64,000 nt of DNA. Source: Streptomyces sp. NBC_00459 (GTDB lineage: Bacteria; Actinomycetota; Actinomycetes; Streptomycetales; Streptomycetaceae). Below the pieces are notes generated by a model. The model did not search any database. It saw only the letters and a program-made list of their open reading frames with translations, and was not told where the DNA came from. Location: the NCBI RefSeq assembly GCF_036013955.1, contig NZ_CP107903.1, positions 8,742,001 through 8,806,000 of the forward strand. Direction: 5' to 3'. Positions 34,798 through 43,149 of the stretch are shown one piece after another (the first letter of the stretch is position 1; every line of letters begins with the position of its first letter). The position numbers and the translations under genes are program-made.

Positions 34798-36420
34798 TCA
34801 TCCGGCGGCCGAAGCCTCCGGGACTGACTGCGACGGCGAGATGACGGAGGAGGTCACCTCGTTGGTGCTCCAGCGCTGCAACCTGCGAGCCCTGTCCTGC
34901 GGGACGGGCTCCAGGAGAATGATCGACCCCTCGGTCCGGCGATCCGGCGTCACTGCGACTCCGGGCTCATCGATGAGCGTGAGGAGACCGTCGGTCGCCA
35001 GGTCGTACCGCGTATCACTGGAGTTCTCGCCGTCCGGGCCCGCCGAGGTGTCGCACGGGCGCAGTGCGAGGCTGCCCTCCGGCTCGGCGTTCAGGCAGAG
35101 CCCTGGATTCGCCTGGCTCCGCAGCGGCTCTCTGTCCGCCAGCCGCCACACCTGGGTCGGCGATCCCCCGCACTTCGCCGTGACCGCCGGCGCGCCCACC
35201 ACCGCCGTGGGAGCGTCCACGTCGAGGCACAGCCCGGTTCTGACGTTCCGCAGCTGCGTGACCAGACCATCGCCCGCGCCGGGCGCCGGGGCGGTACCCG
35301 GCGACAGGCTGGGAGCGGCGGACGATCCGGCAGCGGGGGCGGACGGGTTCCGCGTCGGCCCGGATGCCGGGCCACCTGCCCGCCCTCCGTCGTCACCGGT
35401 TCCGCTCAGGACCATCGGGGTTGCCGCGATCACTCCGAGCAGCACCGCACCCAGGGCGACGGGCACCGGCCACCGGCGGCGCGGCCGTAGTGCTCGACCG
35501 CCTGCGACTGCCGGCTCGGCCACGACGCTCGCGTGCTCCGGGACGGTCAGCGACTCCGCACGAGCCAAGGCGAAGGCCTGACGGCCGGGCCGGGTCGCGA
35601 GGTAGTCCGCCGCACGGAATCCCAGGACGGCCTCGGCCAGGAGTACAGGCAGCCGGTCCGAGCACTGGTCGAGCTGGTCCGCCGCAGCCCCGCAGTAGGC
35701 ACAGACACCGAGGTGTTGGAGCACCTCCGTCGGCGTCTCACCGGCCCGGGGCCGGGTGTGGACATCGATGAGGCGGTTGTAACGGCGGCAGCGCTCGTCG
35801 GGCACAAGGTCGAGGTGGGCCTGCACGCACTCGTCGCGCAGCAGAGTGCGGGCGCGCTCCGGGTTGAGCAGAGAGGCCTCGGTGCCGAGAACCGCCGCCA
35901 CCGTCTCGATGTCCTCCGTCTCGACCTCGGTGTGCCACAGCAGTGCCTGGGCGCGATCCGGCAGGTTCAGATAGGCGCGCAGGAGCAGATTCTTTTCGTC
36001 GGCCTTGCTGGTCGTAGCGGACGTCGGCTGGACCGCGGCACGGGTTGCGCCGTCGGGCAGATCCGGATGGAGGAGGGATCGTCTGTCGTCGGCACTCCAT
36101 TCACGGGCGGCGTCGAGGACCGCCGTGAGCAGCCGAGGGCGCCACGGAAAGCCGACGCCGCCGTGCGTTGCCGCGCTGCCGTGGGTGTGCCGGAACGCCT
36201 GCCCGGCGAGCCGCTTCGCGGCGCCCGGACTCGTCGCGGTGCACAGCGCCGCGTAGTCCAGGACGGCTCTGCCGTGCAGCGCCAGCAGTTCACCGACCGA
36301 GGGCGCGGCATCTCCCGCCTCCCGTTCGCCCGGCTTGTTCTGCTCGGAGACGAATTTTTCTCCGGGCTCGGGGGCAAAGTCCTCGCCATTCACCGAGGTG
36401 AAGTCCTCTCCCGATGGCAT
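34798..36420 (-). CDS. Sigma-like / zinc-finger / membrane protein with C-terminal ricin-type lectin domain
   Basis: The 540-residue protein appears to join four parts. The N-terminal half resembles an ECF sigma factor (SVGELLALHGRAVLDYAALCT, then LNLPDRAQALLWHTEVE and VAAVLGTEASLLNPERARTLL). A zinc-finger-like segment follows (LQHLGVCAYCGAAADQLDQC). A single membrane helix lies near residues 320-340 (WPVPVALGAVLLGVIAATPMVL), with a Pro/Ala/Ser linker and an extracytoplasmic ricin-type beta-trefoil (about 390-540, VRTGLCLDVDAP, PTQVWRL, NPGLCLNAE). This suggests sigma and anti-sigma-like parts fused to a carbohydrate sensor. ATG 36420 follows CGGAGGAGAGCAC. Whether the sigma-like part still binds RNA polymerase is unknown. 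Confidence 0.72.
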   Translation of the reverse strand: MPSGEDFTSVNGEDFAPEPGEKFVSEQNKPGEREAGDAAPSVGELLALHGRAVLDYAALCTATSPGAAKRLAGQAFRHTHGSAATHGGVGFPWRPRLLTAVLDAAREWSADDRRSLLHPDLPDGATRAAVQPTSATTSKADEKNLLLRAYLNLPDRAQALLWHTEVETEDIETVAAVLGTEASLLNPERARTLLRDECVQAHLDLVPDERCRRYNRLIDVHTRPRAGETPTEVLQHLGVCAYCGAAADQLDQCSDRLPVLLAEAVLGFRAADYLATRPGRQAFALARAESLTVPEHASVVAEPAVAGGRALRPRRRWPVPVALGAVLLGVIAATPMVLSGTGDDGGRAGGPASGPTRNPSAPAAGSSAAPSLSPGTAPAPGAGDGLVTQLRNVRTGLCLDVDAPTAVVGAPAVTAKCGGSPTQVWRLADREPLRSQANPGLCLNAEPEGSLALRPCDTSAGPDGENSSDTRYDLATDGLLTLIDEPGVAVTPDRRTEGSIILLEPVPQDRARRLQRWSTNEVTSSVISPSQSVPEASAAG

Positions 36421-36824
36421 GTGCTCTCCTCCGACCAACAAGGGCTCCGCCGCGGGAGCACCATCCATGAAACCGGTTCCCCTCCCTGATCCGTACCGTC
36501 GGCCTATCGGTCCAACAGTCCGTACGTCCCGCGCGCTGACTCGGTTCACCACGACCGGGAAGCATGGTCGAGGATCCTCGGCTACTCGGTCCTGAGGGCG
36601 ATCAGGACGTTTGGGCCCAGGACCCGGCAGGAGAGCCAGATCACGGCGAGCGCTCTGCCGTCGCCGGCCGTTACCAGGAACAGGGCAATCCACTCCCCGG
36701 GCACAGCCATCTCTGGTAAATCCCGCGCGGCAATTCGGCATCACCGCCGCAGGCACCGTTGCGGGGCCGCGCCGTACCGGACGGCGTGGTCTGGCAGCAC
36801 GCTGCTGAAGGCCGTCAGCAGCCA
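36421..36824. other. Intergenic, nothing recognised
   Basis: About 400 bases lie between the start of the ricin-domain gene and the decayed monooxygenase. Short frames exist on both strands, but none has a recognisable product or ribosome-binding site. Confidence 0.4.
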
Positions 36825-37230
36825 TCAGAGTGGAGGGCCGCCCTCGAGTCCGACGTGGTGCGTACGACGTCGAACATCCCTGGGAGACAACGAGTCCCGG
36901 CCCAGCCGCCCGGAGAGCTTGCAGAGGTACTCCCTGTAGTCGCTCACCTCGACGTAGGCCGTGTGACGGCCGGAGCCGACGAACTTGACCCCGCTCGACA
37001 GATCGCGCCGATCCTCGTGAGTAAGGCGCTCGAACAGCGCGGCATGTGCCGGCTGGTGGATCTGGTGGTCGAGCCCGACCAGACCTCGCTGCTCGCGGCT
37101 GAACGTGTCGAGGTACAGCTGAGGCCGGCCGCCCTTCCAGTGGCAGTAGCCGGCGGTTACATGCACGCGATGTTCGTGCGGTAGCCGGTGGCGAACACGA
37201 CGAGGTTGCGCTGCGAACGCTGCGCGGAAC
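36825..37230 (-). pseudogene. C-terminal remnant of a flavin-dependent monooxygenase
   Basis: Read on the minus strand, one frame gives NLVVFATGYRT, the ATG-type motif of flavin monooxygenases, and then stops at TAA (37159-37157). A second frame continues the protein (YCHWKGGRPQLYLDTFSREQ, RGLVGLDHQIHQPAHAALF, KFVGSGRHTAYVEVSDYREY) to 36825. The FAD- and NADPH-binding N-terminus is absent, as the ABC ATPase gene ends at 37247. A frameshift plus loss of the first two-thirds indicates a dead gene fragment. The family assignment rests on the short motif and is moderate. Confidence 0.55.
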
Positions 37231-37246
37231 GCGGTTCGTCATGCCC

Positions 37247-38053
37247 TCACCTTGCCCTGTCGCGGTGCCGTACCGGAATCCAGCCAGGGCGAGGGACTGC
37301 CGACAGCAGGCGGCGGGTGTATTCGTGCCGGGGAGCATCCAGCACCTGAGCGGTGGGACCGGACTCGACGATCCGGCCGTTGTGCATGACGACGCAGTCG
37401 TCGCTGATCTGCCGTACGACGCCCAGGTCGTGAGAGACGAACAGATAGGCCACCCCTGTGGCCTCGCGCAGATCACCCAGCAGGTTGAGTACCTGGGCCT
37501 GCACGCTGACGTCGAGGGCTGCGACGGCCTCGTCGAGAATGAGCAGCCGGGGTCGGGCGGCCAACGCGCGGGCGATGGCGACGCGCTGCCGCTGGCCGCC
37601 GGACAGGGCCCGGGGGAAAGATCGCCCGACGCGGTCGTCGAGGCCGACCTGTTCCAGCAGCTCGCCGACCTTGGTGGCGCCGTCGCCGTGTTGGCCGAGG
37701 ACTTCCGCGATCGCGGCGGAAGCGGTCTGACGCGGGTCGAGGGAAGAGTTGGGGTCCTGGAAGACCATCTGCACTTCGCGGGCGCGGCGCAGGCGTTCGG
37801 CGCGGCCCACGCGGCCTGTGGACCGGCTGGCTCCACAGATCTCGATGGTGCCGTCGGTGGCTTGTTCCAGACCGGCGATGATGCGGGCGCAGGTGGTCTT
37901 GCCGGAGCCCGACTGGCCGACGACGGCCAGGGACCCTCCAGGAGAGACGGCGAAGGAGACGTCGTCGACGGCGGTGAGGAGTTCCTCGGTTCCGTTCGCG
38001 CCCTTGACGGTGAAGCTCTTGCTCAGGCCGGTGACGGTGAGCAGGTCAGTCAT
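37247..38053 (-). CDS. Peptide/nickel-type ABC transporter ATP-binding protein (DppF type)
   Basis: The 268-residue ATPase has Walker A GQSGSGKTT, the peptide-transporter sequence VQMVFQDPNSSLDPRQT, signature LSGGQRQRVAIARAL, Walker B LLILDEAVAALD and switch His in SHDLG. The C-terminal oligopeptide-transporter segment (HEYTRRLLSAVPRP) marks it as the F-type partner of the preceding D-type ATPase. Its start overlaps that gene by eight bases. It is the last gene of the seven-gene operon beginning at 45317. Confidence 0.9.
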   Translation of the reverse strand: MTDLLTVTGLSKSFTVKGANGTEELLTAVDDVSFAVSPGGSLAVVGQSGSGKTTCARIIAGLEQATDGTIEICGASRSTGRVGRAERLRRAREVQMVFQDPNSSLDPRQTASAAIAEVLGQHGDGATKVGELLEQVGLDDRVGRSFPRALSGGQRQRVAIARALAARPRLLILDEAVAALDVSVQAQVLNLLGDLREATGVAYLFVSHDLGVVRQISDDCVVMHNGRIVESGPTAQVLDAPRHEYTRRLLSAVPRPGWIPVRHRDRAR

Positions 38054-39068
38054 GGTCGGCCATCTCCTTGCGATTCAGGTGGCCACGGAGTTCCTCCGCG
38101 CGGTGGCAGGCGACCTGATGACCGTCGAGCGGCCGTGGGGCCGGGGCCTGTTCCTGGCAGAGGGGTTGCGCGTGCGGGCAGCGGGGCGCGAATACGCAGC
38201 CGTGTTCGATCTCGTACGCGGTGCTGGGGCGTCCGGGAACGGCGGCGAGGCGGACCCGTGCCGAGGTGCTGGGGCGGGAGGCGAGCAGGGCCGCGGTGTA
38301 GGGGTGCAGCGGGTGCTCGCGGAGTGCGGCCGCGATGCCGGTCTCGGCGATGGCTCCGGCGTACATGACCGCGAGCCGGTCGCACACCGCGGCGGCGAGG
38401 TCGAGGTCGTGGGTGATGAGGATCATGGCCAGGCCGCGTTCGCGGCGTTGTTCGTCGAGGATGGCCATGACCTCCTCCTGGGTGGTGACGTCGAGTGCGG
38501 TCGTGGGTTCGTCGGCGATGATCAGCCGTGGTTCCGCCAGGAGTGCGGCGGCGATCATGACGCGTTGCAGCAGCCCGCCGGAGAGCTGGTGCGGGTACTG
38601 GGCGAGGCGTCGCTCCCCGTCGGGGATGCCCACCTCGGCCAGCCGGCTGACCGCCCGGGCCGCGGCTACGCGGCGGCTGGTTCCCTTGCGCAGGCGCAGC
38701 CCTTCGGTGAGGAAGTCTCCTACGGTGCGGACGGGGTTGATGTGGGCACGGGGGTCCTGGTGGATCATGGCGATCTCGGAAGCCCGCCAGTCCCGCAGTG
38801 CGCGCGGCGACATGCCGTACACGTCCCGGCCGTCGAAGGTGACGGTGCCCCTCGCACGGACGCCCCGCGCGAGGAGCCGCTGCACGGCGCGCACGGTCAT
38901 GGACTTGCCCGACCCGGACTCGCCGACGATACCGAGTGCCTCTCCCGCACGGACTCGGAAGCCGACGTCGGTGACGATCGGACACACCTCGTGGTCCGTG
39001 AGCACATCGACGCTCAGGTGCGCCACTTCGAGCAGTGCCTCGTCGGTTGTCGTGTTCGAAGTGGTCAT
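38046..39068 (-). CDS. Peptide/nickel-type ABC transporter ATP-binding protein (DppD type)
   Basis: The 340-residue ATPase shows Walker A GESGSGKSMT, QDPRAHINPVRTVGDFL, signature QLSGGLLQRVMIAAAL (GGLLQR replaces the usual GGMRQR), Walker B LIIADEPTTALD, and a C-terminal oligopeptide domain with the Cys cluster CVFAPRCPHAQPLC typical of DppD. Its ATG overlaps the permease stop by four bases. It pairs with the DppF-type ATPase to drive import through the two permeases. Confidence 0.9.
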   Translation of the reverse strand: MTTSNTTTDEALLEVAHLSVDVLTDHEVCPIVTDVGFRVRAGEALGIVGESGSGKSMTVRAVQRLLARGVRARGTVTFDGRDVYGMSPRALRDWRASEIAMIHQDPRAHINPVRTVGDFLTEGLRLRKGTSRRVAAARAVSRLAEVGIPDGERRLAQYPHQLSGGLLQRVMIAAALLAEPRLIIADEPTTALDVTTQEEVMAILDEQRRERGLAMILITHDLDLAAAVCDRLAVMYAGAIAETGIAAALREHPLHPYTAALLASRPSTSARVRLAAVPGRPSTAYEIEHGCVFAPRCPHAQPLCQEQAPAPRPLDGHQVACHRAEELRGHLNRKEMADHD

Positions 39069-39928
39069 GTCCGCGCCTCCGCTCGCTGGGCGAGTCGTTC
39101 GCCGAGCACATTGACGGCCACCACGGTCAGGACGATCAGGCTGCCGGCGATGAGGGTCTGCTGCGGGGACCCGTTCAGCAGTGAGGCCCGACCCTCGGAG
39201 ATCATCAGGCCCCACTCGGAGGCGGGAGCCTGGACGCCGAGGCCGATGAAGGAGATGGCGGCGAGATCGACCAGGGCCGAGCCGAAGGCGACGGTCGCCT
39301 GGGCCCGGATGATCGGAAGAAGCGACGGCAGCAGATGCCGCACATTGATCCGCCAGGTGGAGAACCCGGCTATCAGACACGCCTCCACATACGGCAGGTG
39401 TCGCTGGCGGACCGCTGCCGAGCGCACGACTCTGGCGAGGAACGGGACATACGCCAGACTCAGCGCGGCGACGGGCGCGGCCCAGCCGGTGCCGAACACA
39501 CCGACCGCGAGCACGGCGAACAGCAGGCTGGGAAAGGCGAGCAGGATGTCGAGCATTCTGCTGACCACGGTGTCCACCCGTCCTCCGTACCAGGCCATGG
39601 CCAGAGCGAGCGCGGTTCCGCCGACGGTCGCGACCAGGACGACGAGGGCCGGGCCGAGCAGACTCAGGGCGGCTCCGGACATGGCCCGGCTCAGCAGGTC
39701 CCGGCCCAGGGCATCGGTGCCGAGCAGATGGTCGGCGGAGGGGCCCTGGTCGGCGGCCAGGACGTCGGTCTGCCGGGGATCGTGGGGAGCGAGGAGCGGC
39801 CCGAGCACGGCGAGCAGCGCCAGAAGGACGCAGAGCGTCAGGGCGATGGTGAGGACGGGGTCGAAACGGCGGCGTGCGGAGCGTGCCGCGGCGGGCGGAG
39901 CGGTGAGCGGCGGTGCGGTGACGGTCAT
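39065..39928 (-). CDS. Peptide/nickel-type ABC transporter permease (DppC type)
   Basis: The 287-residue membrane protein has a polar N-terminus, about six helices and the landmarks of C-type permeases: HLLGTDALGRDLLSRAMSGA after the first helix, the EAA-like loop EACLIAGFSTWRINVRHLLP, and the GLGVQAPASEWGLMI segment near the end. Start and stop both overlap neighbouring genes (ATGA type), so it is translated coupled with its DppB-type partner. Confidence 0.9.
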   Translation of the reverse strand: MTVTAPPLTAPPAAARSARRRFDPVLTIALTLCVLLALLAVLGPLLAPHDPRQTDVLAADQGPSADHLLGTDALGRDLLSRAMSGAALSLLGPALVVLVATVGGTALALAMAWYGGRVDTVVSRMLDILLAFPSLLFAVLAVGVFGTGWAAPVAALSLAYVPFLARVVRSAAVRQRHLPYVEACLIAGFSTWRINVRHLLPSLLPIIRAQATVAFGSALVDLAAISFIGLGVQAPASEWGLMISEGRASLLNGSPQQTLIAGSLIVLTVVAVNVLGERLAQRAEART

Positions 39929-40905
39929 CAGCTGGTCCTCCGGTCGCGGATCCTGGGATCGAGGACCCGGTGCAGACTGTCGATCGCCGTGGTGATCAGG
40001 ACGAACAGCACGACGAGCAGGAGGCTGATGGCGAGCACGACGTTGTAGTCCTTGGTTGCGACGCTGCTGACCAGGAAGGACCCGATGCCGTCGATCCCGA
40101 ACGCGGTCTCGACGATCACCGAGCCGGCGACCAGTCCGGCGATCAGCGTGCCGGTGACGGTGATGATGGGGAGGGCTGCGTTGCGCAACACGTGTCGGCG
40201 GAAGACGACGGCAGGCGGCACGCCCCGCCCCAGTGCGGTTTCCACATGTTCCCGTGACTGCTCCTCGCGCAGTGCGGTCCGGGTGATCTGGGCGACGTAG
40301 GCGCTCCAGCCCACCGCGAGTGACACGGCCGGGAGCGTCAGATGCCACGCTCTGTCGCCGAATCCGCTGCCCGCGCCGATCGTGGGGAACCACTCCAGGC
40401 GCAGCGCGAAGACGGTGACCAGCGCGGAGGCCGCGACGTAGCTGGGGATCGCGATGCCGAGGCCGCTCAGCCCCGCGGTGACAGGGCCGAGCGGACGGAA
40501 CACCGCGCCGAGAATGCCCAGGGCAAGGCCGATGATCACGACCAGCAGGCTCGCGTAGCCGACAAGGAAGAGTGTGGTGCCGAGCCGCGCACCGATGAGT
40601 TCGGAGACCGGGGACCGGTGCGCGATCGAGAGGCCGAAGTCTCCGTGGAGGCAGTCGGTCAGCCAGTGGACGTAGCGGAGCGGCAGGGGTTCGTCCAGGC
40701 CGAGTTCATGGCGCAACGCCGTGCGCTGGGCGTCGGTGGCTCGGGCGCCCAGGACCCGGCCGACCGGGTCGCCGGGCGCCAGGGACAGCGTGGTGAAGAC
40801 GGCGAAGGACGCGACGAGGACGGTTGCGGCCGGGCCCAGGACCCAGCGCCACAGTCGGCGCCGGGCCCTGGCCGCCCTCGCAGACCTGGGCGGGGATGTG
40901 CTCAT
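39928..40905 (-). CDS. Peptide/nickel-type ABC transporter permease (DppB type)
   Basis: The 325-residue membrane protein shows the B-type layout: an N-terminal helix, LAPGDPVGRVLGARATDAQR in the first external loop, YVHWLTDCLHGDFGLSI, six helices in all, and the EAA loop region LGRGVPPAVVFRRHVLRNAA. ATG 40905 follows GGAGGTACCACC. It lies 40 bases after the substrate-binding gene, in the same operon, and ends overlapping the DppC-type gene. Confidence 0.9.
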   Translation of the reverse strand: MSTSPPRSARAARARRRLWRWVLGPAATVLVASFAVFTTLSLAPGDPVGRVLGARATDAQRTALRHELGLDEPLPLRYVHWLTDCLHGDFGLSIAHRSPVSELIGARLGTTLFLVGYASLLVVIIGLALGILGAVFRPLGPVTAGLSGLGIAIPSYVAASALVTVFALRLEWFPTIGAGSGFGDRAWHLTLPAVSLAVGWSAYVAQITRTALREEQSREHVETALGRGVPPAVVFRRHVLRNAALPIITVTGTLIAGLVAGSVIVETAFGIDGIGSFLVSSVATKDYNVVLAISLLLVVLFVLITTAIDSLHRVLDPRIRDRRTS

Positions 40906-40945
40906 GGTGGTACCTCCGTGCCGACGGCCGGGGTGGCCGAATCGG

Positions 40946-42577
40946 TCACTTCCTGCCGATCAGGGCGAGCGACGGCGTGAACAGGTAGGGGAACGAGGTC
41001 GTGGCGCCGGTCAGGTCCTTGCCGAGGTAGCTCACCTCGTAGGTGTTGACCAGTGACGTACCGGTGGCGGCCTTCTCCCAAGCGCTCTGGGAGTCGGTCA
41101 GCAGCTTGACGCGCTCGGCGGTGTCGAAGGTCTGCCGGGCCTCGGCAACCGCGTCGAAGACCTTCTGGTCCTCGTAGCCGGCCCAGTTGTAGGGCCCGCC
41201 GGGTGTGAAGACGAAGCCGAGGTACTCCAGCGGGTCGGGAGCGCCGTTGAAGTTGGCGCTGAGCAGCAGGTCGGTGCCCTTGCGTGCCTCGGAGTCGTAG
41301 AGCATCGTCGAGTACTCCAGGGGCTGGGCCTGGTTGATGGCGATCTTGACGCCGATCTGTTCGGCCTGCTGCTGGATGAGCTGGGCGATGCGGGAGAACG
41401 TGTCGTCACCGGCCTGGACGGACAGGGTGAGCTTCTGTCCTGTGTACCCGCTGGACTTCACGAGTTCCTTGGCCTTGTCGAGGTCGTAGGCGTTCTCGGT
41501 GGTGTAGCGGTCGGACGCCTTCTTCCAGAGTTCCCTGCCGTCGGGGTCCCAGGTCGAGGATGCGAGCAGGGTGTAGTTGGGCTCGGCTGCGCCGTGGTAC
41601 ACGGCCTCGGCCAGAGCCTCACGGTCGATGGCGATCATCAGTGCCCGGCGTAGATCGGTGTTCTTGAGGGGCCCGTCCGCGGTCGCGACGGCGAACTCGA
41701 GCGACTGGGGCGACTGCCCGAAGTACACGGAGCCGGCGGAACCGTTCTGGAGGCTGGGAATGACAGAGGCAGGGACCTCGTAGGCGCCGTCGATCTCACC
41801 GGACTTCAGGCCCTGGACGAGAGCTGCGGAATCGGTGACGAAGGACAGGATGACCTCGGCCGCGTGGGAGCGGTATTCCTTGTCCCAGTAGTCGTCGTTG
41901 CGGGTGAGCCGGATCTCGGAGCCCGGCTTCCAGGAGTCGAGCTTCAGCGGACCGCTGCACATGATCCCGCCGGACGCGGTCCCGAAGGACTTGCCCGCCT
42001 TTTTGGTGTAGGACTCCTGGACGACGAGGCCGGCGACCGTGGACAGTTCCTTGAGGAACAGCTCGTCCGGCTCCTTGAACTTCACGGTGACCATGGAGGA
42101 GCCGGCGGCGGTGATCGAGGAGACGTTGGCGAAGACGAAGCCGACGACCGCCGTCGGGGCCATGCCGCGGTTGAGGCTGAAGGCGACGTCCTCGGCCGTC
42201 ACAGGTGTGCCGTCCCAGAAGGTCGCGCCGTCGCGGACGGTGAGGACCACGGTCCTGTCGTCCTTCTGGACCGCGGTGGCCAGGCCGGGCGAGGTGGTGA
42301 AGTCGGGGTTGTAGCGCAGCAGGGTGTCGCAGAGGTTGGAGGCGACGAGGGCGGAGCTGTAGTCGACGGCGTTGACCGGGTCGATGGTGGTGGGCTCCCC
42401 CTTGGGGAGCGCCCAGGTGAGCTTGTCGATGTCGCCGGTGGCCGCGGCGAGCTGGGCCTGGACCTTGGTCTTCCCGGTGTCTGCCGTGTTCTTGCCGCCG
42501 GAGCCGCCGCAGGCGGACAGGGTCAGCAAGGCACAACAGCCTGCCACGAGCACGGTGGTGCGGGGATGGCGCTTCAC
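40946..42577 (-). CDS. Family-5 substrate-binding lipoprotein of the peptide-type ABC transporter
   Basis: The 543-residue protein has a lipoprotein signal (VLVAGCCALLTLSACGG, lipobox LSAC) and a long family-5 binding fold (LTWALPKGEPTTIDPVNA, TVRDGATFWDGTPVTAEDVAFS, DLRRALMIAIDREALAEAVY). This class binds peptides, but also nickel chelates, opines and other small amides. GTG 42577 has GGAGGT eight bases upstream and overlaps the MaoC-like gene stop by four bases. Being co-transcribed with a CoA ligase and a hot-dog protein, it probably imports an organic acid or amide rather than a nutrient peptide (inference). Confidence 0.88.
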   Translation of the reverse strand: MKRHPRTTVLVAGCCALLTLSACGGSGGKNTADTGKTKVQAQLAAATGDIDKLTWALPKGEPTTIDPVNAVDYSSALVASNLCDTLLRYNPDFTTSPGLATAVQKDDRTVVLTVRDGATFWDGTPVTAEDVAFSLNRGMAPTAVVGFVFANVSSITAAGSSMVTVKFKEPDELFLKELSTVAGLVVQESYTKKAGKSFGTASGGIMCSGPLKLDSWKPGSEIRLTRNDDYWDKEYRSHAAEVILSFVTDSAALVQGLKSGEIDGAYEVPASVIPSLQNGSAGSVYFGQSPQSLEFAVATADGPLKNTDLRRALMIAIDREALAEAVYHGAAEPNYTLLASSTWDPDGRELWKKASDRYTTENAYDLDKAKELVKSSGYTGQKLTLSVQAGDDTFSRIAQLIQQQAEQIGVKIAINQAQPLEYSTMLYDSEARKGTDLLLSANFNGAPDPLEYLGFVFTPGGPYNWAGYEDQKVFDAVAEARQTFDTAERVKLLTDSQSAWEKAATGTSLVNTYEVSYLGKDLTGATTSFPYLFTPSLALIGRK

Positions 42578-43149
42578 GTCGTACCTCCGGAGGTGCTTCT
42601 CTGAGTCTGAACCTCTTGTGTTTCTTGGCGTGCTCGGACTCTCTGTGTCTCTCGCGCTTCCACGTCGTCGGTGGGCAGCCACAGGACCCACTGATCGGCG
42701 GTGAATCCCGGGCGCTCAGCTCCCCTGACTTCCACGGCGATGCGCAGCAGGAGGAGGTGACCTTTCCCCTTGGGCCTGACCTCGGCGACGGAGCCGTGCA
42801 CCCGGATGGGGACACCGGCCTGGACCGGAGTGACGAAACGAACGCGGTCCAGGCCGTAGTTGACCGCGTACCAGCGGTCGCCCTCGGCGGCGACGAGGTC
42901 GTTGGTCAGATGGTCGAGCAGAGCCAGCAGGTGGAAGCCCTCGACGAGGTTCTCCGCGTAGTTGTCGTCGTCGAAGGCGTGGGCGTTCTGGTCGGCGTAG
43001 GTGGCGTCGTCGAAGACCGGAAGTTTCTCCCTGCCGACGGTGAACCACGGGCCCTGGAACTCCCGGTCGATGAGGGCGGCGACGTTGTCGAGGGGGACGC
43101 AGAGCCGGACGGAGGTGTCGGCCTCGGCGGGTGTCTGTACGGTCGTCAC
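42574..43149 (-). CDS. MaoC/hot-dog-fold hydratase-like protein
   Basis: The 191-residue protein resembles single hot-dog MaoC-type proteins: an N-terminal helix, ENLVEGFHLLALLDHLTND as the hot-dog helix, then YAVNYGLDRVRFVTPVQAGVPIRVHGSVAEV, the strand pair that forms the substrate tunnel. Family members hydrate enoyl-CoA or handle CoA-bound acids. The standard Asp/His dyad is only partly evident (N-Y-G-L-D-R replaces N-x-x-H-x-D). The GTG start overlaps the stop of the acyl-CoA synthetase gene, so both act in one pathway. Confidence 0.72.
   Translation of the reverse strand: MTTVQTPAEADTSVRLCVPLDNVAALIDREFQGPWFTVGREKLPVFDDATYADQNAHAFDDDNYAENLVEGFHLLALLDHLTNDLVAAEGDRWYAVNYGLDRVRFVTPVQAGVPIRVHGSVAEVRPKGKGHLLLLRIAVEVRGAERPGFTADQWVLWLPTDDVEARETQRVRARQETQEVQTQRSTSGGTT

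Noticed and set aside
34798..37836. One very long minus-strand frame of about 1,000 codons running from the ricin-domain gene back through the ABC ATPase gene
   Set aside because: The part beyond 36420 is antisense to or out of frame with the ABC ATPase and the monooxygenase remnant. The true start at 36420 has a good ribosome-binding site.
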